This document shows positions 56,540-64,000 of a DNA stretch of 64,000 nt, one piece after another. This DNA is from CAVSUZ01 sp963834715 (lineage in GTDB: Bacteria; Pseudomonadota; Alphaproteobacteria; Acetobacterales; Acetobacteraceae). The stretch spans positions 248,001 through 312,000 of the forward strand of contig CAWIDE010000001.1 in NCBI GenBank assembly GCA_963834715.1, read 5' to 3'. Position numbers and translations under genes: made by a program. The notes under the pieces are model-generated. The model had not been told where the DNA came from. It saw only the letters and a list, made by a program, of their open reading frames with translations, and ran no database searches. Within the stretch, counting starts at the first letter, position 1. Each line of letters opens with the position of its first letter.

Positions 56540-56884
56540 AGGTAAGTAAATGGCTGTGGACGTAGGGCTGTGGGTTCCTATAATTGGGCAAGCAAAACGG
56601 TATCAGGACGGGGATGCAAGAGCCTTGGCACCGGCAAGTCGATTCAGGAGATCATGCAGGCGCATGGGCGCCGGGTATATATCGTGCCGAAGCTTTCCGT
56701 CGAAAACGGCATTAACGCTGCCCGCACGATATTCCCAATTGCTGGTTCGGTGAGGAGAAGTGCGCTGATGGCCTGCATGCACTTCGGCAGTATCGCTACG
56801 AGGTTGACGAGGACCTGGACACGTTCAGTAGGAAGCCGCTATACGATTGGGCATCGCATGGTGCAGATGGGTTCCAATATCTAG
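56540..56884 (+). pseudogene. Phage terminase large-subunit C-terminal relic
   Basis: SIQEIMQAHGRRVYIVPKLS, VENGINAARTIFP and, one frame over, CADGLHALRQYRYEVDEDLD then KPLYDWASHGADGFQYL match the nuclease-domain end of large terminases. One base is missing near 56740. IS1380 copy B interrupts it right after the conserved ADGFQYL. It is probably linked to the phage DUF5681-like start at 54.9 kb. Confidence 0.65.
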
Positions 56885-58497
56885 CCGCTCCTATTCACCA
56901 AGCGCTGTGAAGAATGGCTGAGTCGCACCGCCGCGAATTCGGGCAGCATCGGCCGTTGCGCCTGTTTCATCGCGATCGGATCTGATTGTTGGTTGGGGTT
57001 GATGGGAAACGGGTTCGACGGGCGCCTGCCCCACGGTCTATGGAGCAGCCGGCACCAAGCTGTAGGCGAGGTCGCGAAACAATACTGCCTCAGGGCAGGC
57101 GGCAGCGAAAGCGACGCGCACACGGGAAGCGGTCTCGATTACCCGTGCAGCGACCTTCATCAGCCGCAGCCGAATGGTGGTGAACTCGGCGATGGTCAGC
57201 GCGTGTGCCTTGGGGATGCCGTCGCGCACGTTGAGTAACAGCCAATAAGCTGCGGTGTGAAGGATGAGCCGCATCTGATTGGCAAGCGGTGCCCGACATG
57301 AGGTGCGGTCGGAGGCAAGTTGGCTCTTGTGACGTTTGATCAGGTTTTCCGCCTGGCCGCGCTCACAATAAAGCGCATCATACAGCCACTCAGCGCTGCC
57401 CGTGGTGATGTTGCTGACCACGAAGCGGATGTCGAGGCCGAGAGTGGACGCCTCGATGCGGGCCGCGACACGACGCGAACGCGACTAGGATTTGGCCCGA
57501 TACTGTGTTTCGGTGTAACGCCGCAGCAGCGGGGCATCGGCTTCGGCGCGACGGACACGAACGTCGTCAGCTGCCGGCTCGACCAGACTGCGCAGCACGT
57601 CGTTGCCGGACAGGCCGAAGACGTAGTGAATATCTTCCGCTTCGCATCAGTCCATCACCTCTGGTCGGCCGTAATGGCTGTCACCGCGGATGGTGATGCG
57701 CGTGTTCGGCCAATGCCGTCTGATCTCGCGCAGCAGGCGCCGCAGGTGACGGCGGACTTCCTTCCCCGATGGGGTTTTGCCGGGCCGCAGCAGCACCGGC
57801 CGCGCCGTGGCAGTGTCATAGATATGGATCGGTAGAAAGCAGCGCTCGTTGTAATGGGCATTGAACAACGACCGCTGCTGATATCCATGCACCACGTCCA
57901 CGGTGTCGTCGATATCAAGCGTGACCGCCTCTGGCGGCACTGCATAGCTGGCGCAGTAGAGGCCAATCATCGCCCGCATCATTCGGATGATCTCGCGCAG
58001 GCTGGGGGCGTTCTCCCACCGCGACATGGTCGGCTGCGAGCACAAATCGCGGCCGCTGTCGGGCAGCTTGCCGCAAGCCAGTTTGAAGGCCGGGTCGCGG
58101 CGCAGGTAGATCGAGGTCGTCGGCGTCCTCGTAGCCGCAGGCGATCGCCAGAATGCGCGCACGCAGGATGTCACTCAGCTGATGCACGATCCGGCCTGGA
58201 TCGCGATGATCGGCAATCTCCGCCGCCAGTCGATCACAGATGCCCAGACGTCGTTCCGCCCGCGCCAGCAAGATGACGCCGCCATCTGACGTGATCCGTC
58301 CGCCATCGAATGCCGCGGTGACTTTCTTGCCTGCAACGGCTGGCAATGCGAACGGCTCGATCGTATCCTCGTGCATGGCGGGTGTGGCACCGGTGAGATT
58401 GCGATTCGGTGGCGTCAGGCACCCAATTCGTAAGTCACAATCACCACCTTACGCGACACCCGCCGACAAATCCCTGCTATGCGATGAATAAGACAGG
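56885..58497. mobile_element. IS1380-family element, copy B
   Basis: It starts CCGCTCCTATTCACC and ends AAGACAGG. Flanks are CTAG (56881-56884) and TTAG (58498-58501), a near-match to a 4-bp duplication. It ends 6 bases before the start codon of the cyclase gene. Confidence 0.75.
57038..58376 (-). pseudogene. IS1380-family transposase, copy B (several lesions)
   Basis: Same gene as copy A with different damage. The 5' frame is intact through IVHQLSDILRARILAIACGYEDADDLD, where copy A is broken, then shifts at gcaggtagatc (58105). Later it has a 6-base deletion near 57798, an amber codon near 57485-57487 (TGG in copy A), and a Trp-Cys region destroyed near 57648. The two copies decayed independently, and an intact ancestor can be read from the pair. 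Confidence 0.82.
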
Positions 58498-58503
58498 TTA
58501 GTC

Positions 58504-59856
58504 ATGTCCACCTATCTCGACATTCCTGTGACGCGCTACGCTCGAAGCGGAGACCTGAGCATTGCCTTTCAAACGATGGGCGATGGTCCCATTGACCTCA
58601 TCTTTGTCCCCGGACTAATCACACATCTGGAGTTCCTGCACGAAATTCCCGGTTATACCGACTTCCTACGACGCCTTTCGGCGTTCGCGCGTGTAATCAC
58701 CTTCGATAAGAGCGGCCAGGGACTGTCGGACCGGGCATTCGGTATCCCTTCGCTCGAACAGCGCATGGACGACATCCGTGCCGTCATGGATACCATCGAG
58801 TCCAGGCGTGCCGCCGTGCTTGGCTGCTCCGAAGGCGCGCCAATCAGCTTGATGTTTGCCGCAACGTACCCGGAGCGCACTTCTCACCTCATCCTCTGGG
58901 GCGGGTTCGCGCGATTTTTAGTCGCACCCGACTACCCATTCTTCCTCACCGAGGACAAGTTTGTGCGTCGCGTGGAAGACATGGTGGCACACTGGGGCAC
59001 GGGACAGCTTGCCATCAAAGCGTTTCTGCCCAGCCTTGAGGCCTTTCCGAATGGCGTGAGCCAGTTTGCCAAGCTGGAGCGACTTACCTTCACCCCCGGC
59101 GCGCTCAGGGCAATGTATCAGCAGAACGCTTTGATCGATGTACGCCCCGTTTTGCCGACGGTGCAGGTCCCGACCTTGGTGTTACATCGGCGAATGGATT
59201 TGGCGGTACCGGTGGAGAATGGTCGCTATCTCGCATCGCGAATCGCAGGAGCAAAATACATTGAGTACGCCGACTGTGGCGATCACCTCATTTTTGCCGG
59301 CGATTGGCCAACGTTCTGTGGCGATATCGAGGAGTTCGTGACTGGGAACCAGGGGGCAGTGCTATCCGATTTTGACCGCATGCTGGCGACGGTGCTCTTT
59401 ACTGACATTGTTGATTCCACACGCCAAGTTTCCGAGTTAGGCGATCAAAAATGGCACCGTGCGCTTGATGAACACGACCGTATCGCACGAAGAATCGTGG
59501 CACAGCATCGTGGAAATCTAGTCAAAACGACGGGCGATGGGATTCTGGCGACCTTCGACGGGCCGGGGCGCGCAGTCCGTTGCGCATTGACGTTCGAGGC
59601 TGCAGCTAAGCAGATGGGTATATCAGTACGAACGGGTCTCAATACTGGCGAGATAGAATTGCGAGAAGGCGATGTCAGCGGCGTTGCGGTCCATGTCGCC
59701 GCACGTGTAATGGCCAAGGCCAAGCCAGGCGAGGTGTTGGTGTCTCGCGTGGTCAAGGATCTTCTTCCAGGCGCTGGGCTGAAGTTCTTTGAGCGTGGGA
59801 CTCAGGAATTCAAGGGACTACCAGGGTACTGGGACCTATTCGCAGTGAGTGCTTAG
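58504..59856 (+). CDS. Alpha/beta-hydrolase fused to a class III adenylate/guanylate cyclase
   Basis: Residues 10-275 form an alpha/beta hydrolase: DLIFVPGLITHLEFLHEIPG (oxyanion region), AAVLGCSEGAPISLMFAATYP with nucleophile Ser in GCSEG, and ADCGDHLIF with the His. The C-terminal ~165 residues are a cyclase homology domain: ATVLFTDIVDSTRQVSELGD (metal Asp), VKTTGDGILATFDGPGRAVR (second Asp) and GVAVHVAARVMAKAKPGEVLVS. The fusion is common in actinobacteria and alphaproteobacteria. It would make cAMP or cGMP in response to a small ligand. At 450 residues it is intact. IS1380 copy B ends just upstream and may supply or have removed its promoter. Confidence 0.9.
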   Translation: MSTYLDIPVTRYARSGDLSIAFQTMGDGPIDLIFVPGLITHLEFLHEIPGYTDFLRRLSAFARVITFDKSGQGLSDRAFGIPSLEQRMDDIRAVMDTIESRRAAVLGCSEGAPISLMFAATYPERTSHLILWGGFARFLVAPDYPFFLTEDKFVRRVEDMVAHWGTGQLAIKAFLPSLEAFPNGVSQFAKLERLTFTPGALRAMYQQNALIDVRPVLPTVQVPTLVLHRRMDLAVPVENGRYLASRIAGAKYIEYADCGDHLIFAGDWPTFCGDIEEFVTGNQGAVLSDFDRMLATVLFTDIVDSTRQVSELGDQKWHRALDEHDRIARRIVAQHRGNLVKTTGDGILATFDGPGRAVRCALTFEAAAKQMGISVRTGLNTGEIELREGDVSGVAVHVAARVMAKAKPGEVLVSRVVKDLLPGAGLKFFERGTQEFKGLPGYWDLFAVSA

Positions 59857-60077
59857 CTTTCCCCTTCGTGGATAATGTTATAGCCGCGTTAGCGGAGCTG
59901 TCGGTTTACGGGTCTGTCAAACGCGCATTTGGCCGCGCTAACCCGTCACCCTCGCCTGCCACCTAAACCACCCAGTTTACCTCCGATAATCCGCGTTCTC
60001 GTAGGTAATCGTCGAACACAACGAACATCCTATACGCCGCGATTATTCCTTGTGAGCGTCGATTACCGACCCAATGT

Positions 60078-60209
60078 TCATGTGTCTGTTGGGCATGCGA
60101 GAGCTGGATGCGCCGTCACCACACTCATGGTTTCCACTGCTCCGATCACGCCAGCCAGTGCCAGCAGAACCACACCCGGCGCGAGCAGGGCGAACAGTAT
60201 CTTGCGCAT
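60078..60209 (-). CDS. Small secreted or membrane peptide, hypothetical
   Basis: ATG 60209 follows GGGAGGGACACC. The 43-residue product is a hydrophobic leader (MRKILFALLAPGVVLLALAG) with a short tail (VETMSVVTAHPALACPTDT). It is too short for family recognition; the ribosome binding site and leader suggest it is real. Confidence 0.4.
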   Translation of the reverse strand: MRKILFALLAPGVVLLALAGVIGAVETMSVVTAHPALACPTDT

Positions 60210-60229
60210 GGTGTCCCTCCCGGATCAGC

Positions 60230-60350
60230 AACTGCAAACGCATGCGTTCGCCGGACAGTTCCGCCGCAATACGCCTCGTCCCCCACCCCAATTGCTTCAG
60301 CTTGATCATCGCCGCCACGTCGTCCGGCGCCTTTTTTACCCAAGACAGTC
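60230..60350 (-). pseudogene. N-terminal scrap of an IS21-type (IstA) or related HTH transposase
   Basis: DVAAMIKLKQLGWGTRRIAAEL is the first helix-turn-helix of IstA-like proteins; the frame degenerates after ERMRLQ. Only about 30 residues remain. Confidence 0.4.
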
Positions 60351-60591
60351 AATATTACCGCATGACTCCGACATGCACAGACGGCTGGGATTGGACCATA
60401 TCAATAGACCGGCTAACTGGACTGTTATCCCAGACCTTCCCAAAGTACCCCGCTAACTCTGCTGAATGTGAAAAGATAGACACGCGTCCTAAATTTTAGC
60501 GCTAATGTCGGTGTTTGCGCAGGCACAACGTGTCCGTCCGACGCTCGGCAGAGTGCTTCCGCAAGCGGAACGCCCGGCATAACGAACGCCA

Positions 60592-60695
60592 CCTATTCAC
60601 AAAGCCCGTTTCGCAAGCGCTCCGCAACGCCTAGCGCTGCCTTGGGTCAGAAACGCAACGAACTCTTCTCACAAAGGATTTGCTTTGTGAATAGG
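60592..60695. promoter_or_regulatory. res-like repeats upstream of the resolvase gene
   Basis: CCTATTCACAAAGC (60592-60605) and its exact inverse GCTTTGTGAATAGG (60682-60695) are joined by a third partial copy, CTTCTCACAAAGG, near 60664. Together they sit 20 bp before the serine resolvase start, as expected of subsites that a resolvase binds for recombination and self-regulation. Confidence 0.5.
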
Positions 60696-60715
60696 GTATC
60701 GGCCATAATGGCGCT

Positions 60716-60973
60716 ATGAAGACGAAGCGGGCCGCCACCTATCTGCGGGTTTCAACCGACGAGCAGACGGTCGAGAATCAGCGCCGTGTTCTGGAGGAGG
60801 TGGCAAGCCGCCGCGGCTGGGATATCGTGAAGGAATTCGGCGATAACGGCATTTCAGGCGCCCAGGGCCGGCACGAGCGTCCCGGATTTGATTCTATGCT
60901 CAAGGCTGCCGCCCGGCACTCCTTCGATGTGCTGATGGTGTGGTCCCCAGCTAACCCACCAACAGGGCGGTAG
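60716..60973 (+). pseudogene. Serine resolvase, N-terminal catalytic domain only
   Basis: MKTKRAATYLRVSTDEQTVE has the catalytic Ser of the resolvase/invertase family (YLRVSTDEQ), followed by GWDIVKEFGDNGISGAQGRH and ERPGFDSMLKAAARHSFDVL. After MVW the sequence turns into unrelated codons and stops, so the DNA-binding HTH half is missing. The gene is inactive, although its res-like site survives upstream. Confidence 0.8.
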
Positions 60974-61006
60974 GTCGGCGGTGCGGTTGTCCGGTAGTCG
61001 CTGATG

Positions 61007-61228
61007 CTACGCGGACGTCCCGTCCGCCTGCGGGCCAGCGATCAGGCGGCTGCCACCGCTGGCCGGCTGGCCCAGAACCGGCTGCGGCGTGTTAGCGGCA
61101 ACCGCTTTAGCCCCACGATGTGATAGCTCGATGCGGTAAAGCCTGTGGTCGCTTCCGATTGTCCAGAACACTTGGCTGCCCCCATCCTGAAACCTTGGTT
61201 GGCTTGTGTGATCAACCTCAACACTCAT
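61007..61228 (-). CDS. Small hypothetical protein
   Basis: A 73-residue frame from ATG 61228: MSVEVDHTSQPRFQDGGSQV then FWTIGSDHRLYRIELSHRGA. The composition is protein-like (beta-rich), but I know no family. It lies beside the truncated resolvase, so it may be passenger DNA. Confidence 0.35.
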   Translation of the reverse strand: MSVEVDHTSQPRFQDGGSQVFWTIGSDHRLYRIELSHRGAKAVAANTPQPVLGQPASGGSRLIAGPQADGTSA

Positions 61229-61663
61229 CTCTAGAATCTCCTATCAGCGGCGGATCGGAACCTCGACCGACAATTAGCTCCTTGAGGACGTGGCGACCTA
61301 CGAAGCTTTTCATGTCGCCATGCCGGCTAGTACCCCTGCACAGGAGTTTTGACCGGTTGACGGCGTTCCGGAATGAGTCTGCAGTGCCGTCCGGCGCCGA
61401 TTTCAAAGAGTCGAAATCGCTGTGCAGAGATACTAGTTTTCGGGCAGGACGGCGATGGACGGGATCGGAACAGAGGGCCGAGAGACTTCCCTGGAGAGTT
61501 AATGTGCGGTGGTGAAAACGCTGCGCCTGGGTCCGCTAGTGGGCGAGAAAATTTTCTGATTGGTTGCGGACGGAATGACTCCGGGTAGGTTAGCGGTATC
61601 TCTATGGGGCGGATGGAGGGCGTGCCGGTAAAACCCACCGCATGGCCGTCCGCGAAGCGTTGC
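61229..61663. other. Unassigned sequence
   Basis: Open frames on both strands lack domains or good starts. The repeat module begins at 61664. Confidence 0.35.
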
Positions 61664-61737
61664 CACTGCAGACACAGGTGACACTTTACTACGGGAACGA
61701 TCCGGACGCCGCAGTGTCACCAGAGTCAGCAGTGTCA
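61664..61737. repeat. Solitary inverted-repeat module (third locus)
   Basis: The left arm CACTGCAGACACAGGTGACA and the right arm AGTGTCACCAGAGTCAGCAG match the third module at 20261-20336. The following bases (cgggtcttggcccgtccgat) also match it with one difference. This is a relic of the same gene family 41 kb away. Confidence 0.8.
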
Positions 61738-61819
61738 CGGGTCTTGGCCCGTCCGATGGCCAGAATCAGATCCTGCACGGGGTCCAGCTTTGCCGGTGTC
61801 CCGTCCTCATCCATATCTG

Positions 61820-62090
61820 GCGGGGACCGTGAGCGAGCCTCGCTCCCCTAATCTTCGGGTGTGCAGGCAGTACGCTGCGGGTGGATGCGCGAAGCGCCGC
61901 TGAGCAGCGTCCCTGGCTCGATGGGGTCCGGTAGTCAAGGCCCTTGCGAATGCGGTATAAAACGGCGCAATCAGTGGCATCTGCTTCTGTCTCGCGTTGG
62001 CGGGCGTGCCAGAAAACGGGCAAGACTCGTTGCGGCACGCAGTTCCCACGGCTTCCGAAATCGGCTGGAGCCAAGGACGATTGGCGGCCA
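61820..62090 (-). pseudogene. C-terminal relic of a cyclase/ATPase/TPR protein (third copy)
   Basis: KPWELRAATSLARFLARPPT is the family tail WELRAATSLARLW, followed out of frame by APFYTAFARALTTG and ARDAAQRR. It corresponds to the ends of the relics at 29.4 and 49.3 kb. Heavily frameshifted. Confidence 0.5.
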
Positions 62091-62309
62091 CGCCGATGTT
62101 CCGCCCATCTGCCGATTGTGCCTTCCCTCAAAAGCTGTAACGATTGCATCGGACATGGGAGGGTATTGAGATGAACACAGAGGGCTTCGTTGTGCCAGGC
62201 GCCACGGCTGGGAGATCGTCGGTCCTCCGCCTTTCTAAAAGTCTTCGGTTGAGCCGCGACCAAAACCAGGCGTCAACGTATCACCCATCTTTTCTAAGGA
62301 GCTACTACC

Positions 62310-62651
62310 ATGTCCGCACAGCCCACGACGACATCAACGCCGACCACGAGAATTCTCGCAATCGGAACCATTAATCCCGGCGTCGATCAAGCCAAAGTGC
62401 TTGAGATTCTGCCAAACGAAGTTCGGGAGACAGTCAATCTCTACCTGGACGGCAAGATCGACCAGGGGTATTCGTTGCAGGATCGCCGGGGCGTGGTGTT
62501 CATTCTGAATGTCACCGACCCCACGGTTGCACACGAGATGCTTGAAAAGCTGCCGCTAGGTCAGGCCCATCTCATGAGCTTCGAGCTGATCTCGCTTGGC
62601 CCGCTTAACCCGCTTCGGCGGTTGCCGGGAATGACACCGAAACCTCAGTAG
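62310..62651 (+). CDS. Conserved small protein, possible ferredoxin-like alpha/beta fold
   Basis: ATG 62310 is preceded by AAGGAG eight to ten bases upstream. The 113-residue product (ILAIGTINPGVDQAKVLEIL, PNEVRETVNLYLDGKIDQGY, GVVFILNVTDPTVAHEMLEK, LPLGQAHLMSFELISLGPLN) alternates strands and helices like muconolactone-isomerase-type dimeric barrels. I recognise the pattern but have no functional assignment. Intact and free-standing, it was perhaps preceded by its own promoter in the 200-bp gap upstream. Confidence 0.65.
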   Translation: MSAQPTTTSTPTTRILAIGTINPGVDQAKVLEILPNEVRETVNLYLDGKIDQGYSLQDRRGVVFILNVTDPTVAHEMLEKLPLGQAHLMSFELISLGPLNPLRRLPGMTPKPQ

Positions 62652-62969
62652 TCACGATAGGGCTTAACCACCGCTGGGCTACTAGACAAGACCGTCAGCC
62701 GAAAGCCGCATTAACGCCCGAAGAGGAGGCAGCGGCGGACAGAGAGATTCAACGGCTCATCGAAGAGGAACTGTTAAGTCGGCTCGTGCTGCAAATTTCT
62801 TGCAGACTATGGAAACACGTCTGCCGAGGTAGGGACCGCTCGCGGCCGGTCTGGAAGCGTTTACCCACCGCTTTCGAAGTGAACAGGCAAGTCTCATCGT
62901 GACTTGCCCTACAGCTTCGCACTCCAAGGGCAGCTAACTGGCATGGCCAAAATGCCGGTAGGCGGATTC
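62652..62969. other. Intergenic with a short protein-like scrap
   Basis: QPKAALTPEEEAAADREIQR then LIEEELLSR is readable on the plus strand near 62696-62784 but has no start or continuation. The rest is the 3' flank of the IS1182 relic. Confidence 0.35.
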
Positions 62970-64000
62970 TCACACCCGCACCGCGATCATCAACTCGGTA
63001 AAGGCGACAATGTTGAGCACCCGCTTGAGATTGTAGGCGAGCGCCGTCAAGCTGAACTCGCCGCGAACCTTTTCCAGCCCACGCATCAGGAACGCGCCCT
63101 GGTTCATCCATTGTTTGATCGTACCGAATGGGTGTTCCACTGTCTCGCGGCTCTGCTGGAGAATTCTCCAGTCGTTTCGCCAGTCGGGCCTGCATCCGGT
63201 CGAGTACCGCCTCATTCTCCATGCGGGAGACGGAACGAAAGCTATTGTTCGTGCATCGCGAACGGATCGGGCAATCTCGACACGCCTGCTTGTTGGCGTA
63301 GTTGATTTTCTTGAGCCCGCGCAGGACCGATGACGAATAGGGCTGCAGGCGCTGGCCCCCCGGGCAGAGAACATTATCGCCTTCCCGCGTCGTATTCGAA
63401 CTCGTCCTTGCGGAACAGGCCCGCGCTGACCGATGGGCCACGTTGGGGGCGCGGCACATACGGTTCCATCCCGGCCTTCTCGCAGGCCTCGATGTCCTCG
63501 ATCTTGAAATAGCCACGGTCAGCTACGATCGCGATGCGCTCCGCGCCGAGAACTTCCCTTGCCGGCTCCGCCGTCTCGGTCATCAGACCCATATCAACGA
63601 CCTGATTCGTGACCTGTTGCTCAACGATCAGCTTGTGCTTGGTGTCCACCGCGACCTGAACGTTGTAGCCGACCGCAACGTGGGTGTGCGCTGCCATAGC
63701 CCGGCTATCTGGGTCGGTGAGCGAGATCTGATCCTCGCCGGTGCGGTCGAGTTCCGCCAGCATCGCCTGACATCGCGTGCGGCGCTCGCGGATGGCGGCG
63801 ATCTTCTCGGCCAAATTCTTGACCCGCGAGCCACCGGCTCCTTGCTCGGTGACATCGCTTGTATCGAGGCGCTTCAGGTAGTCGTCCAGCTTGGCATCGG
63901 CCAGCTTGATGAACTCGGTCAACGACGCGCACGTGAAATTGCGATCCTTGTTGTTAACCGCCTTGATCCGCGTCCCATCCGCCTTCTGCGCGATGGCGAC
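62970..64000 (-). pseudogene. IS1182-family transposase, frameshifted, start beyond window
   Basis: The 5' part is outside the window. Visible from the right: IKAVNNKDRNFT, FIKLADAKLDDYLKRLDTSD, GYNVQVAVDTKHKLIVEQQV (catalytic region), AIVADRGYFKIEDIEACEKA (second D). After a frameshift near 63385 come GGQRLQPYSSSVLRGLKKIN, the Cys-rich ACRDCPIRSRC zinc motif, then another shift near 63170 before VEHPFGTIKQWMNQGAFLMR (E) and the C-terminus. At least two indels inactivate this copy. Confidence 0.82.

Noticed and set aside
1..64000. All frameshifts being sequencing errors
   Set aside because: Several genes over 2.5 kb and three IS1634 copies are intact, and damaged genes also carry stops and insertions. 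It remains possible for individual sites, notably IS1634 copy 2.

Overview
This window reads as a high-GC alphaproteobacterial accessory region, most likely from the Acetobacteraceae. That inference rests on the IS mix (IS1380, IS1634, IS701, IS110, IS5), the DUF5681 plus small '...VIGGLPE' phage gene pair, the codon usage and the SbmA/BacA transporter; a sphingomonad is the main alternative. No complete rRNA or tRNA gene and no CRISPR array was seen. Roughly half of the window is mobile DNA, and many cargo genes carry single-base frameshifts, in-frame stops or IS insertions. This is probably genuine decay rather than poor sequence, because long genes such as the 1022-codon RND pump, the 853-codon primase-like gene and three matching IS1634 transposases are uninterrupted.

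Layout. 1-3.4 kb: the end of a flavoprotein monooxygenase and a DUF4236/zinc-ribbon gene whose last Cys pair is lost to a frameshift. 3.4-13.6 kb: a TerY-P type triad (VWA protein, PP2C phosphatase, Ser/Thr kinase) that can be rebuilt almost base by base. It is broken by an IS701 copy (TSD CTAG) in the phosphatase and by a 5.8-kb nest in the kinase: remnants of an ISNCY-like element, an IS256, and a group II intron whose reverse transcriptase is itself split by a serine-recombinase element. 13.7-16.4 kb: an IS5 relic carrying IS1634 copy 1. 16.6-24.2 kb: a phage-satellite-like island (small ORF, AlpA-like HTH, primase/DUF3987 protein, a gene built of inverted-repeat modules, a Cys-rich peptide, and terminase-small-like genes split by IS1634 copy 2). 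24.5-27.5 kb: an unanchored biotinyl/lipoyl-like protein ended by IS1634 copy 3. 27.5-34.3 kb: gene relics, a VOC protein, a cyclase/ATPase relic, two IS110 elements, a broken integrase and a tRNA-fMet-like scrap.

34.3-41.1 kb is the best-preserved cargo: a minus-strand operon of an efflux adaptor (frameshifted), an RND pump, a GntP permease and a patatin. 41.2-49.2 kb: an IS110 relic, IS1634 copy 4, a broken SulP transporter, an NTF2-like protein, patatin and glycine-zipper relics, and IS630. 49.2-59.9 kb: a class III cyclase/ATPase/TPR pseudogene, two IS1380 copies, phage relics, an SbmA/BacA transporter and an intact alpha/beta-hydrolase-cyclase fusion. 59.9-64 kb: small ORFs, a truncated resolvase with res-like repeats, another copy of the island's repeat module, a conserved small protein and a decayed IS1182 that runs off the window.

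Together the window is a sink for insertions rather than a working pathway. The genes most likely to function are the RND/GntP/patatin block (if the adaptor is supplied elsewhere), SbmA/BacA, the hydrolase-cyclase, the VOC and NTF2-like proteins and several transposases.
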